Assembly (NCBI GenBank): GCA_949299135.1
Contig: CASFZG010000005.1
Coordinates: 1 to 64,000 of the forward strand
Source: an uncultured Phascolarctobacterium sp.
Lineage (GTDB): Bacteria; Bacillota; Negativicutes; Acidaminococcales; Acidaminococcaceae
Direction of reading: 5' to 3'
DNA: 64,000 bases
Numbering within the stretch: position 1 is the stretch's first letter; the number at the start of each line of letters is the position of its first letter. Below, in pieces: positions 55,101 through 61,908 of the stretch. Position numbers and translations under genes: made by a program. The notes below the pieces were generated by a model. That model searched no databases and was not told the origin of the DNA. It worked only from the letters and a program-made list of their open reading frames with translations.

Positions 55101-55798
55101 GAAGTATTAAGTACGGAATTTTCAACCGTTACTATGCCGCCAACTTCTGCCTGAAGTTCGGTATATCCCTCTACAATCGGCTTACCATTTTCATCCATTA
55201 CTAACTGATAACGACCATCTATTGGCTCAGCGGCATAGAATACTCCTTCATTAACGGTACTGTTTTTAATATTAATTTCAGAATCTTTGTCTTCCGCCAT
55301 AATATTACCGTTAACTTCCACACCATCCAAAGAAAGATAAGATTGCTCATTAACGCGGATATCTTCTTGGAGATATATCCCTTCTTCTTTTTCATAAATA
55401 TCGCCAGTAATAATTTTTCCGCCCGTAAGCTCGGCTGCACCACCAGTAATATTAATATAGCCTTCAATATTAGCATCTTTAGCAATCAAAGACAGATCAT
55501 CGCCTGAATGCATATAAATACCGTTAGTAATATTACCAGCAACATTAAGATTAACTGCTGATTCACCGGAAATTTCCAAATTACCAATTGTATACTTCCC
55601 TGTAACGGTCAGGTCATAACCTGATTCATGGAAATTACCCGGTACAATAACATCTTGACCAGTTAATTCTACGCCTGTTATTTCTTTGTTTGAATCAACA
55701 ACATAAGGTTCATCTGCTGACACATTGCCGCAAACGCCAAAGACGCTGGCTGCTAAAACAGTACATAAAACTTTTTTCGTTAAATCCCGTTTTTTCAT
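52169..55798 (-). CDS. Large autotransporter adhesin-like protein
   Basis: A 1209-residue secreted protein: signal peptide MKKRDLTKKVLCTVLAASVFGVC... ending NVSADEP, then a passenger of about 900 residues dominated by beta-strand repeats with phrases such as SALNVNGKTTVTGGVKLNSG and GTLVSNITASGTSAITG, which suggest a long beta-helix stalk. The barrel begins near residue 940 (AHYIHNKEDIDGMDLGG) and ends MANLTFSF with terminal Phe. Base composition of the passenger is more AT-rich than of the barrel. ATG at 55798, one codon inside a TTG start. Likely adhesin, by architecture only. Confidence 0.9.
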   Translation of the reverse strand: MKKRDLTKKVLCTVLAASVFGVCGNVSADEPYVVDSNKEITGVELTGQDVIVPGNFHESGYDLTVTGKYTIGNLEISGESAVNLNVAGNITNGIYMHSGDDLSLIAKDANIEGYINITGGAAELTGGKIITGDIYEKEEGIYLQEDIRVNEQSYLSLDGVEVNGNIMAEDKDSEINIKNSTVNEGVFYAAEPIDGRYQLVMDENGKPIVEGYTELQAEVGGIVTVENSVLNTSLSAYGEGSKMTVTNSSVKTKGGVLAAEGGKIYLNGNADTVYEVAKDGYFMAASTNQADTTTKIEINGGTLKIENLRYLTGVGPDENGNTNPCLDESYQGEEQTFYAVKGGIVLKGEGVIETKGDQIFEHGVDVSSDEAVLNSTSGAVTNDAISYEGGTLSLTDEKYSLNYLNSAKDALIDYQSDSATKIVMTGTLVTDSGNNEIDVDDAASVGDDIELDQVTVNADKNLLVGSTSDSASGNIDGVEVEDKVANGFSAGKLNLAADSTGMVITNDKNVTLGGTAGGELITVDGKTADVKVVVGTTRSVDGEAAKTGSFTVGNSLATSDTVYNLSGSVTVNEGSALNVNGKTTVTGGVKLNSGAVNVGNGTLVSNITASGTSAITGAAQVEKLSASDDKTVINIGSADKAGNVTVANADLQGATVFLDPAWENGTEITDASKMAVAGTDGKVTLDGNYVVGQNSVMSFVVANNEKAQETFAKTGLTWGEDAVTAGLYINGTLNVAGGSVVVDGSLEKAPAAPANGTFEAKANSVVMVDGQSIKENAAITGITDETKVTIDASSKLYIDGAKKNETYHVIDGVTDKSWADENIISNNALLVFTGENAGNQFNVSGEYDKVANVYGAGAVEIANVVDATLAAKDEGDAAFDFFNAAVNSNNNATKDAQIAAFNSAANMGELAGVNHGTYSMSNAMTDAVAHHLSLATHGEQDKDIWAHYIHNKEDIDGMDLGGIEGSYDAQYNGIVVGSDLYKNGKVTAGVALSYADGNIDGSNIAATTKNDAEYYGASLYGRIDNGNSAILGDISYMHSDNDITQNNSGQEITASADADAFSIGIRAEQAYEAGAGKFVPYAGIRYMHLGAGNYDNSLGMNYDADDQNLWLLPVGVTYSAEVQSGDWTVKPVAEVGYVWTMGDRDTDMTVSLNGAADSFGFETADSGSFIGRLGIEAEKSNVTYGLGYEYQKGDTVKANKWMANLTFSF

Positions 55799-55918
55799 CA
55801 AATCATCCTCTTTCTAAAAATTTTTAAATTAAATTTATTTGTAAATAACATACTTGCTATCCGTATATTATTTATCAAAACAAGAGCTGCAAAACACAAT
55901 CATACAAAGCGCGTCATA

Positions 55919-56140
55919 TTACATTCCTTCCAGCAAATCATTAACATTTACATTCAACGCTTCTGCAATTTTAAATAATGTTTCCATAGAATAGCTTTGC
56001 CCTTTATTGCCACACTCAATTAAACTAAGGTAGTTACTGCTTATTCCCACCATTTCAGAAAGCTGTGCCTGAGTATAACCTTTTTTCTTTCTGTAATAAG
56101 CAATTTTTAAGCCTATTTCCTTGTATTTTAGCGCAAACAA
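55919..56140 (-). CDS. XRE family helix-turn-helix regulator
   Basis: A 73-residue Cro/CI-type repressor consisting only of the DNA-binding domain: YYRKKKGYTQAQLSEMVGISSNYLSLIECG then FKIAEALNVNVNDLLEG. It lies 120 bases upstream of autotransporter 2 on the same strand and is a candidate to control it and itself. AT-rich like its flanks. Confidence 0.85.
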   Translation of the reverse strand: MFALKYKEIGLKIAYYRKKKGYTQAQLSEMVGISSNYLSLIECGNKGQSYSMETLFKIAEALNVNVNDLLEGM

Positions 56141-56443
56141 ATTCTTCCCACCTCTATAATAAAATTATCCCATAAATCAACACTTAAACAACAAAGGTAT
56201 ACTTTGAATTTTCAAGGTTATAATTTGAACAAAAAGGCTTATATCATGTTTGCTTCTTTAAACAGTTACCATTAACCACACGCCGCAAATGAAGCAATAT
56301 TAGCCAATCTTATCAAAACAATTAAAGCACTAAATTTAAATGCAAAATCATTAATGATTTTCTACGCATAATTATAAAAGACGATATAGCCAACGCTTGG
56401 CCATATCGTCTTTTGCATAAAAATTTAATAAATCTTTTTTATT
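56141..56443. other. AT-rich intergenic region
   Basis: No ORF seen. It holds the terminator of rlmH (56375-56417) at its right end and should hold the minus-strand promoter of the XRE gene. Confidence 0.6.
56375..56417 (-). terminator. Terminator after rlmH
   Basis: AAAAGACGATAT-GGCCAAGCGTTGGC-ATATCGTCTTTT; nearly perfect and T-flanked in both directions. Confidence 0.85.
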
Positions 56444-56923
56444 TCACCAATGGTATTTTTCTCCACGGCTTATTTTAAATGCACGATAGATTTGTTCAAC
56501 TAATAAAAGCCGTATCATCTGGTGCGTAAAGGTCAGTTTGGAAAAGCTCCAGCGCATGTCGGCGCGCTTGCGCAAGGCGTCGGTATAGCCAAATGCGCCG
56601 CCGATGACAAAGGCGATATGGCTTTTGCCGGCCAGCGCCCACTCGTCAAATAAATCCGCCAGCTGGGGCGAAGTTACCTCCCTGCCCTGCAAATCCAGCA
56701 GTACCACATGTACGTTTTGCGGTATCGCGTTCAGCAAACGCTCTGTTTCCTTCGCCAGCACCTGCTCTTTTTCGGCGGGCGATGGATTGTCCGGCATTTT
56801 TTCTTCGCCGATGGCAATGGTTTCCAGCTTGCAGTACGGCGTCAGGCGTTTGGTAAATTCGGCAATGCCTTCGGTCAGGTATTTTTCCTTAATCTTGCCG
56901 ACGCAGACGATGCTGATTTTCAT
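56444..56923 (-). CDS. rlmH: 23S rRNA (pseudouridine1915-N3)-methyltransferase
   Basis: SPOUT methyltransferase for helix 69 of 23S rRNA. 159 residues with the SAM knot motifs HVVLLDLQGREVTSPQLADL, FVIGGAFGYTDALRKRAD and the C-terminal LLVEQIYRAFKISRGEKYHW, which is near-invariant in the family. Follows the HtrA gene by one base. Confidence 0.96.
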   Translation of the reverse strand: MKISIVCVGKIKEKYLTEGIAEFTKRLTPYCKLETIAIGEEKMPDNPSPAEKEQVLAKETERLLNAIPQNVHVVLLDLQGREVTSPQLADLFDEWALAGKSHIAFVIGGAFGYTDALRKRADMRWSFSKLTFTHQMIRLLLVEQIYRAFKISRGEKYHW

Positions 56924-56924
56924 C

Positions 56925-58022
56925 TCAGTTCTCCTGCGGCATTTCCTGCAAAGTTACCTGCAGGCTGCGTTCAATGCCTGCGCGCAGCACCACAATCGTC
57001 ACCACGTCGCCGACTTTCTTTTCGGCCAGTTTCGCACGCAGTTCAGGCACGGTTTCCACCTTCGCGCCGTCAAACGTCAGAATAATATCGCCGGGGCGCA
57101 TACCTGCGTTATAAACAGGGCCGTTTGTTACAATTTTCATTACAAAAATGCCGCCGTGCAAATCAAGGTCAAACCCATAGCGCGCGCTGATGTCCTTATC
57201 AATCAGGCTGGCGCCGATGTACGGGCGGGCAATGCGTCCATGGTTGGCAAGCTCGTCCAGAATAGGTTTGGCAGAGTTGACCGGAATGGCAAAGCCGATG
57301 CCTTCAACGCCGCTGACAGCAACTTTGGCGGAGTTAATACCCACAACCTCACCGTCCGCATTGACAAGCGCACCGCCGGAGTTACCGGGGTTAATAGCCG
57401 CGTCGGTCTGAATCAGCGTAAATTTGCGGTCGCCCAGCTCGATGGAACGGTTCAGCGCACTGATAACGCCCACCGTCACGCTGCCGCGGAACTCAAGTCC
57501 CAACGGGTTGCCGATAGCAATGGCAGGCTCGCCAACCTGCAAAGTGGATGAGTCGCCAAAATCAGCAACCGGCAAATCGCCGTCCACATCAATTTTTACA
57601 ACAGCCAGGTCGGTCGCCGCATCAGCGCCAAGCACCTTGCCTTTAACGCTGCGCCCGTCCGTCAGGCTTACAATAATTTCCTGCGCGCCTTCAACAACGT
57701 GGTTGTTGGTAGCAATCAGGCCGCTCTTGTCGTAAATTACGCCGCTGCCCGTGCCGCGCTCCGTCAGCTGCACGCGGTTAAAAAAGTCACGCACATAAGC
57801 CTTGTTGGTAATGCCGACAACAGCCGGGCCAACTTTTTGCGCCGCCACAACTACCGGCGTGTTGCGCGCGTCGGAAAGCCTTACTTCCTGCTTCGCGGCG
57901 GGCGCTGCTTCTTTTTGTTTTTCGGCGGTATTGCCAACGCCGCAGCCGCCCAAAAGCACTGCGGTGCTTAAAATACCGCACATAACCAGATTAAGTGATT
58001 TTTTTAATATCGTCTTTTGCAT
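56925..58022 (-). CDS. HtrA/DegP-like serine protease (S1C), lipoprotein
   Basis: A 365-residue periplasmic or membrane-tethered quality-control protease. Signal with lipobox (VLLGGC, Cys about 27), trypsin-like domain with His in NNHVVEGAQE, Asp in DAATDLAVVKI and Ser in NPGNSGGALVN, and one C-terminal PDZ domain (about 275-360). Most HtrA proteins are not lipoproteins, so the lipobox is notable. The ATG at 58022 follows GAGGGG; the frame is open 64 codons further into the hydrolase gene but is a shadow there. Confidence 0.92.
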   Translation of the reverse strand: MQKTILKKSLNLVMCGILSTAVLLGGCGVGNTAEKQKEAAPAAKQEVRLSDARNTPVVVAAQKVGPAVVGITNKAYVRDFFNRVQLTERGTGSGVIYDKSGLIATNNHVVEGAQEIIVSLTDGRSVKGKVLGADAATDLAVVKIDVDGDLPVADFGDSSTLQVGEPAIAIGNPLGLEFRGSVTVGVISALNRSIELGDRKFTLIQTDAAINPGNSGGALVNADGEVVGINSAKVAVSGVEGIGFAIPVNSAKPILDELANHGRIARPYIGASLIDKDISARYGFDLDLHGGIFVMKIVTNGPVYNAGMRPGDIILTFDGAKVETVPELRAKLAEKKVGDVVTIVVLRAGIERSLQVTLQEMPQEN

Positions 58023-58033
58023 TTTTACACCCC

Positions 58034-58810
58034 TCAAAAATTTTTTACTATATTGTCCTGCGAAGTCACATATATCTGCGTATCTTCGCCTAATTCCTTC
58101 GCGTCCAGAATGCCGCGCACGGTTTTCAGCGCCAGCTGCGGCGTGTTGTTCTCCTGGCTTAAATGCGCAAGGAAAACTTCGCCCGGCAAACGCTCCATCT
58201 GCGAAAGCAGCCACCCTGCGGCATTGTTGGATAAATGCCCGCGTGTGCCTAAAATACGCTGCTTTAGCGCGTAAGGGTACGTGCCTTTTTTAAGCATTTC
58301 TTCGTCGTGGTTGGCTTCCAGCACCAAAGTGTCTGCCCCCGCCACGTTTTCCTTAATTTCTTCTGTAATAAAGCCAACGTCCGTCAGGTACACGCAGCGC
58401 GCACCGGCGCAGGTAAACACGTAGCCCACGGTGCTGGCGGCGTCGTGTGGCACGGCAAAGCTTGTAATTTTCAGCCCGTCCGTTTCCAGCAGCTTCGGCA
58501 TTAAACGGCAGTTAACGCGCTCAAGTTCTCCCCTTTGGGGGATATAACGCCACGTCGCCTCGTTGGCAAACACCGGCAAATGATAGTTGCGGCTGAACAC
58601 CGGCAGCCCGTTAACGTGGTCGCGGTGTTCGTGCGTTAAAAGCACGGCGTCCAAATCTTCCGGCTGCAAGCCTACATCGCGCAGGCGCTGCACAAGCTGG
58701 CGGCAGCTGATACCGGCATCAATCAAAATATTTTTGCCGCCCGCGCTGATAACGGTGGCGTTGCCCTTACTGCCGCTGGCCAGAACGGAGATTTTAAATT
58801 CGCCCGTCAT
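58034..58810 (-). CDS. Metallo-beta-lactamase fold hydrolase (YycJ/WalJ family)
   Basis: A 258-residue MBL-fold protein with the metal site LLTHEHRDHVNGLP and later His/Asp ligands (VPHDAAST, LTDVGFI, LEANHD). YycJ/WalJ proteins are exonuclease-like and lie beside HtrA and RlmH in the walRK-htrA-rlmH cluster of Firmicutes; here the sensor kinase genes are missing and deoC stands in front. Overlaps deoC by four bases. Confidence 0.9.
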   Translation of the reverse strand: MTGEFKISVLASGSKGNATVISAGGKNILIDAGISCRQLVQRLRDVGLQPEDLDAVLLTHEHRDHVNGLPVFSRNYHLPVFANEATWRYIPQRGELERVNCRLMPKLLETDGLKITSFAVPHDAASTVGYVFTCAGARCVYLTDVGFITEEIKENVAGADTLVLEANHDEEMLKKGTYPYALKQRILGTRGHLSNNAAGWLLSQMERLPGEVFLAHLSQENNTPQLALKTVRGILDAKELGEDTQIYVTSQDNIVKNF

Positions 58811-59457
58811 GCTTCACCTACGGCAATGGCTGCACCGGCGCTGGTACCAATGCGGTCGGCGCCTGCCTCAACCATCGCGCGTGCGGTTGCAGCGTCGCGG
58901 ATACCGCCGGCAGCCTTAACCTTCAGGCCGTACTTATCGGCTTCCTCGCGCAGCAGCTTAACATCTTCAACAGTTGCGCCGCCCTTACCAAAACCGGTGG
59001 CAGTTTTAACAAACTTCGCGCCGCCGTCGGAGATAATGCGGCAGGCCGTGCGTTTTTCACGCGGCGTTAAATAAGCGGCTTCAATAATAACCTTTACCGG
59101 GCAGGGCGCAGCGGCCTCAACCACACGGCGGATGTCCTCCGTCACAGCGGCATAATCGCCCGTTTTAAAGGCAGATACATTCATAACCATATCAATTTCG
59201 TCGGCGTGTTCCTCCATCGCCGTTTTGGCTTCCAGCGCCTTAACGCAGCTGAACGTCGCTCCCAGCGGAAAGCCGACCACCGTAACAACCTTTACATCGC
59301 TGCCCTGCAGCAAATGTTTTGCCAGCGGTACATAGCACGGATTAACGCACACGGCGTACAGCTTGTGCTCCATAGCTTCGTTGCAAAGCTGCATAATGTC
59401 TTTCACGGTTGCTTCCGGTTTCAATAATGTATGTTCAATAATACGGGCAAGTTCCAT
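58807..59457 (-). CDS. deoC: Deoxyribose-phosphate aldolase
   Basis: Splits 2-deoxyribose 5-phosphate into glyceraldehyde 3-phosphate and acetaldehyde in nucleoside breakdown. 216 residues; the Schiff-base lysine is in KFVKTATGFGKGGAT, with the proton-relay Asp and Lys in EIDMVMNVSAFK and KVIIEAAYL. ATG at 59457 after GGGAGG. Confidence 0.95.
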   Translation of the reverse strand: MELARIIEHTLLKPEATVKDIMQLCNEAMEHKLYAVCVNPCYVPLAKHLLQGSDVKVVTVVGFPLGATFSCVKALEAKTAMEEHADEIDMVMNVSAFKTGDYAAVTEDIRRVVEAAAPCPVKVIIEAAYLTPREKRTACRIISDGGAKFVKTATGFGKGGATVEDVKLLREEADKYGLKVKAAGGIRDAATARAMVEAGADRIGTSAGAAIAVGEA

Positions 59458-59567
59458 GGTACTTCCTCCCAATTTTAAATCTGTACTATATCATTATAGC
59501 AAATGTTAAGCGTTCAGGGTTGATAAAAAAGTAAATTTTTATAAAACTTTATAAGGCAGCGCCGCCG

Positions 59568-59601
59568 TAAAAAACAAACGGGACCCCCAAAGGGTCCCCT
59601 G
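59568..59601 (-). terminator. Terminator after the PerR/Fur gene
   Basis: Minus strand GGGGACCC-TTT-GGGGGTCCC followed by GTTTGTTTTTT. Confidence 0.8.
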
Positions 59602-59611
59602 CGTTAAACGC

Positions 59612-60037
59612 TCAGTGTTTTTTGCGGCAGTCTTCGCAGATACCGTAAAAATAAAACTGGTGCCCGCTCAATTTGTAGCCGCTTTGTTTTTCGGCCTGCG
59701 CCATAATGCCGCTGTCGTCAACGTTAAACAAATCTTCAACCTTGCCGCAGCAGGTGCACTGCACATGATGGTGCTCGCTGATATCCGCATCATAACGGAA
59801 GCTGTCCTCACCGGTATTAAGAATCTGGATAACATGCAGCCTGTTCAAAATCTCTACGGTTTTATATACGGTAGCAAAACTCATAGAAGGATATTTGGGG
59901 CGCAGCGTTTTGTACAGCATCTCGGCGCTGGGATGTTCATGCATAGCGGCAAGGGTTTCGTACACAGCAAGGCGCTGAGGCGTAACCTTAAAGCCGTTCT
60001 CGCGCAGGATGGCGGTCAGTTCGCTGTTGGTTAACAT
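59612..60037 (-). CDS. Fur family repressor (PerR/Fur type)
   Basis: A 141-residue metal-dependent repressor. Winged helix at about 10-75 (FKVTPQRLAVYETLAAMHEHPSAE), regulatory metal site in FRYDADISEHHHVQCTCCGK, and two CxxC pairs (CTCCGK, ICEDCRK) for structural zinc. The short size, the CxxC pairs and the promoter element below favour PerR (peroxide sensing) over Fur, but the deciding Asp/Asn residue cannot be assigned by eye. Monocistronic. Confidence 0.88.
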   Translation of the reverse strand: MLTNSELTAILRENGFKVTPQRLAVYETLAAMHEHPSAEMLYKTLRPKYPSMSFATVYKTVEILNRLHVIQILNTGEDSFRYDADISEHHHVQCTCCGKVEDLFNVDDSGIMAQAEKQSGYKLSGHQFYFYGICEDCRKKH

Positions 60038-60085
60038 AAGCTCCTCCTTCCGGTATTACCTCACGGCAATACGCTTTACAAGCTA

Positions 60086-60127
60086 TTTTTTCAAAATAAT
60101 TATATAAAATCGCCTATTCTTTGTCAA
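60086..60127 (-). promoter_or_regulatory. Promoter of the PerR/Fur gene with a PerR-box-like element
   Basis: Minus strand TTGACA (60122-60127), 17-bp spacer, TATAAT (60099-60104). ATATAATTATTTTGA over the -10 agrees with the Per box TTATAATTATTATAA at 12 of 15 positions, which suggests self-repression. Confidence 0.6.
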
Positions 60128-60269
60128 TATTTATTATCCGTTGACAAAGATATTTCACATTATGTTGTTTCCGCTTACGCGGATGAAAAATAACCGGTCT
60201 TGCGTTTAGTAAGGCCGATTATTTTTTGCTTCTTTTTTATATTGATGGCAACTTTGTATAAAGGATAGA

Positions 60270-60905
60270 GCGTTTTAATTTTTACTATCTCATTCATCTT
60301 CATTCTTTTGACGGAGCAAAAGAACGAAGCAAGAAAACTCCCGCGGCTAGGCGGATTTCTTAACGCAAGCATGTTTGTCTAAAAACGGCAAAAATTGGCG
60401 GAACTCGCTGCGCTCAGACACCTGATTTTTGCCGTTTTTCTTAGAAAATCTTGCTAAAATCCGATGCCGCGTGTTGACGAGCGTCGGACTTCATTACTTC
60501 TTTTTGATTGATAAACGCATATCGTAGGATAGCAAGCTGATGAAAGTTCGGTAACATTGCTATCAAAATAAAAACGTAGCCATAGTGCGAATTTGGGCGG
60601 AGCGCGGCATTAAAAATTTAGCGGCATTGATAAAGAGCAATAAAAATTTCCCGGTGTCTGAGCGAAGCGAGTTCCGTGGAAATTTTTATTGGTTGCGGCG
60701 GGACGCGTGCGGATTTTTGCGCAAGCAACAAATCCGTAAATTTTTGCTAGCCGCGGGAGTTTTCTTGTTTCGTTCTTTTGCTCCGTCAAAAGAATGAAAA
60801 TGAATGAGATAATAAAAACTAAAAAACACTATCCTCCATGCAATGGTGAAAACAAAATGGGCAATGTAGTAAATTAAAAGCAATATAGTAACTGCAAAGC
60901 CGAAA
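60270..60905. repeat. Structured intergenic repeat, copy 3, with terminal inverted repeats
   Basis: The most complete copy. Bases 60301-60350 and 60748-60796 are reverse complements with about one mismatch over 49 bp (CATTCTTTTGACGGAGCAAA... outward end). Inside are hairpin 1 (60381-60440; loop with GAACTCGCTGCGCTCAGACA) and hairpin 2 (60637-60691; loop with TGTCTGAGCGAAGCGAGTT), whose loops are reverse complements of each other. No ORF of value; no target-site duplication was recognised. Confidence 0.85.
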
Positions 60906-60923
60906 ACAAAATTTAAGGAAAAA

Positions 60924-60961
60924 ATAAAAAACTGCCTTACTAACGCAAGGCAGTTTTTTAT
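60924..60961 (-). terminator. Terminator after the lysO-like genes
   Basis: Minus strand AAAACTGCCTTGCG-TTA-GTAAGGCAGTTTTTT. Confidence 0.85.
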
Positions 60962-61560
60962 TTTAAACTTAACAGCCACGATAACAGCACCGGCACTATT
61001 AAGGTAAGCACCAAACCATTGATGAAGGAATACATCCCCACATGCAAATTAGTATATTTTATTACCACCGGCAGGCCGCTGTCCATCGTCGCCGCGCCGC
61101 TGGGCGCAAGTGCCAGCAGTTTATGCACGCGCACTAAAAGCGGTATTAAAAAGAACGCCGAAAGCTCACGCAGCATATTTGCCAAAAAGGATACCGTGCC
61201 GATTTCCGTACTGTACATGGCGCTGATAACTACGGACGAAAAGCTGTACCAGCCAAAGCCGCTGCCCACCAGCACCGCATCATAAAGGCTTAACCCAACC
61301 GCCATACCGATAAGCGCCGCGCCGATAACGCTGCCCACAGCCACCGCCGCCGGTATGCTAAGCGCCAGCACCGCGCTGTGCAGATTGCATACGCGCTTTA
61401 AAATATCCCTGTTGCTGCCTATTTCAATACCCGCGATAAACACCATAATGTCCAGCGCCGTCATCAAAATAAAATCCAGCGTGTCCTTATCGCCTACGTC
61501 CAAAAACAAATAGCCTGCCGCCATGCCGCAAAACAGCGCCACAGTAATCGTCAGAATCAT
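60958..61560 (-). CDS. LysO-type lysine exporter, C-terminal half
   Basis: A 200-residue membrane protein matching the C-terminal part of LysO (YbjE, DUF340): GIEIGSNRDILKRV, GFGWYSFSSVVISAMYSTEIGTVSFLANMLRE and LPVVIKYTN are family features, the acidic residues in the middle being needed for export. In E. coli LysO is one chain of about 300 residues; here it is made as two, with a four-base overlap. Confidence 0.85.
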   Translation of the reverse strand: MILTITVALFCGMAAGYLFLDVGDKDTLDFILMTALDIMVFIAGIEIGSNRDILKRVCNLHSAVLALSIPAAVAVGSVIGAALIGMAVGLSLYDAVLVGSGFGWYSFSSVVISAMYSTEIGTVSFLANMLRELSAFFLIPLLVRVHKLLALAPSGAATMDSGLPVVIKYTNLHVGMYSFINGLVLTLIVPVLLSWLLSLK

Positions 61561-61859
61561 CCGGCGTCACCGTCCTCTGCTTCAACATCCGCCGGGCGGG
61601 CGATAAATTTAGTTACCAAAAACACCAGTGCCACGCTGCCGCATACAGCGCCAAAGGCAACTGCCCCTGCCTGCAAACCCAGCGTGCCAAGCTTTGCCAG
61701 CAGCGCATCGTCACAGCCGATTTTTGCTCCGAGGCAGAACAGCATGGTGCACAAACACACGGTAGAAAATTTATTTAAACCGGCTTTTATTTTATAGCTT
61801 AACAAATTAAGCAGCCCAATGGCGATGCCCAGAACAATCGCCAGCAGAATCTCCTGCAT
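61557..61859 (-). CDS. LysO-type lysine exporter, N-terminal half
   Basis: A 100-residue membrane protein with three helices corresponding to the N-terminal part of LysO; it ends ATGA into the second half gene. The ATG at 61859 follows GGAGGGG. Together with the LysE-like gene at 41949-42557 the window holds two possible exporters of basic amino acids. Confidence 0.8.
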   Translation of the reverse strand: MQEILLAIVLGIAIGLLNLLSYKIKAGLNKFSTVCLCTMLFCLGAKIGCDDALLAKLGTLGLQAGAVAFGAVCGSVALVFLVTKFIARPADVEAEDGDAG

Positions 61860-61871
61860 AATTCCCCTCCA

Positions 61872-61902
61872 AAACAAAAGGCATGCGGCGTGCATGCCTT
61901 AA
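61872..61902 (-). terminator. Terminator after fakA
   Basis: Minus strand AAGGCATGC-ACGCC-GCATGCCTT followed by TTGTTTT. Confidence 0.8.
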
Positions 61903-61908
61903 TTTTTG

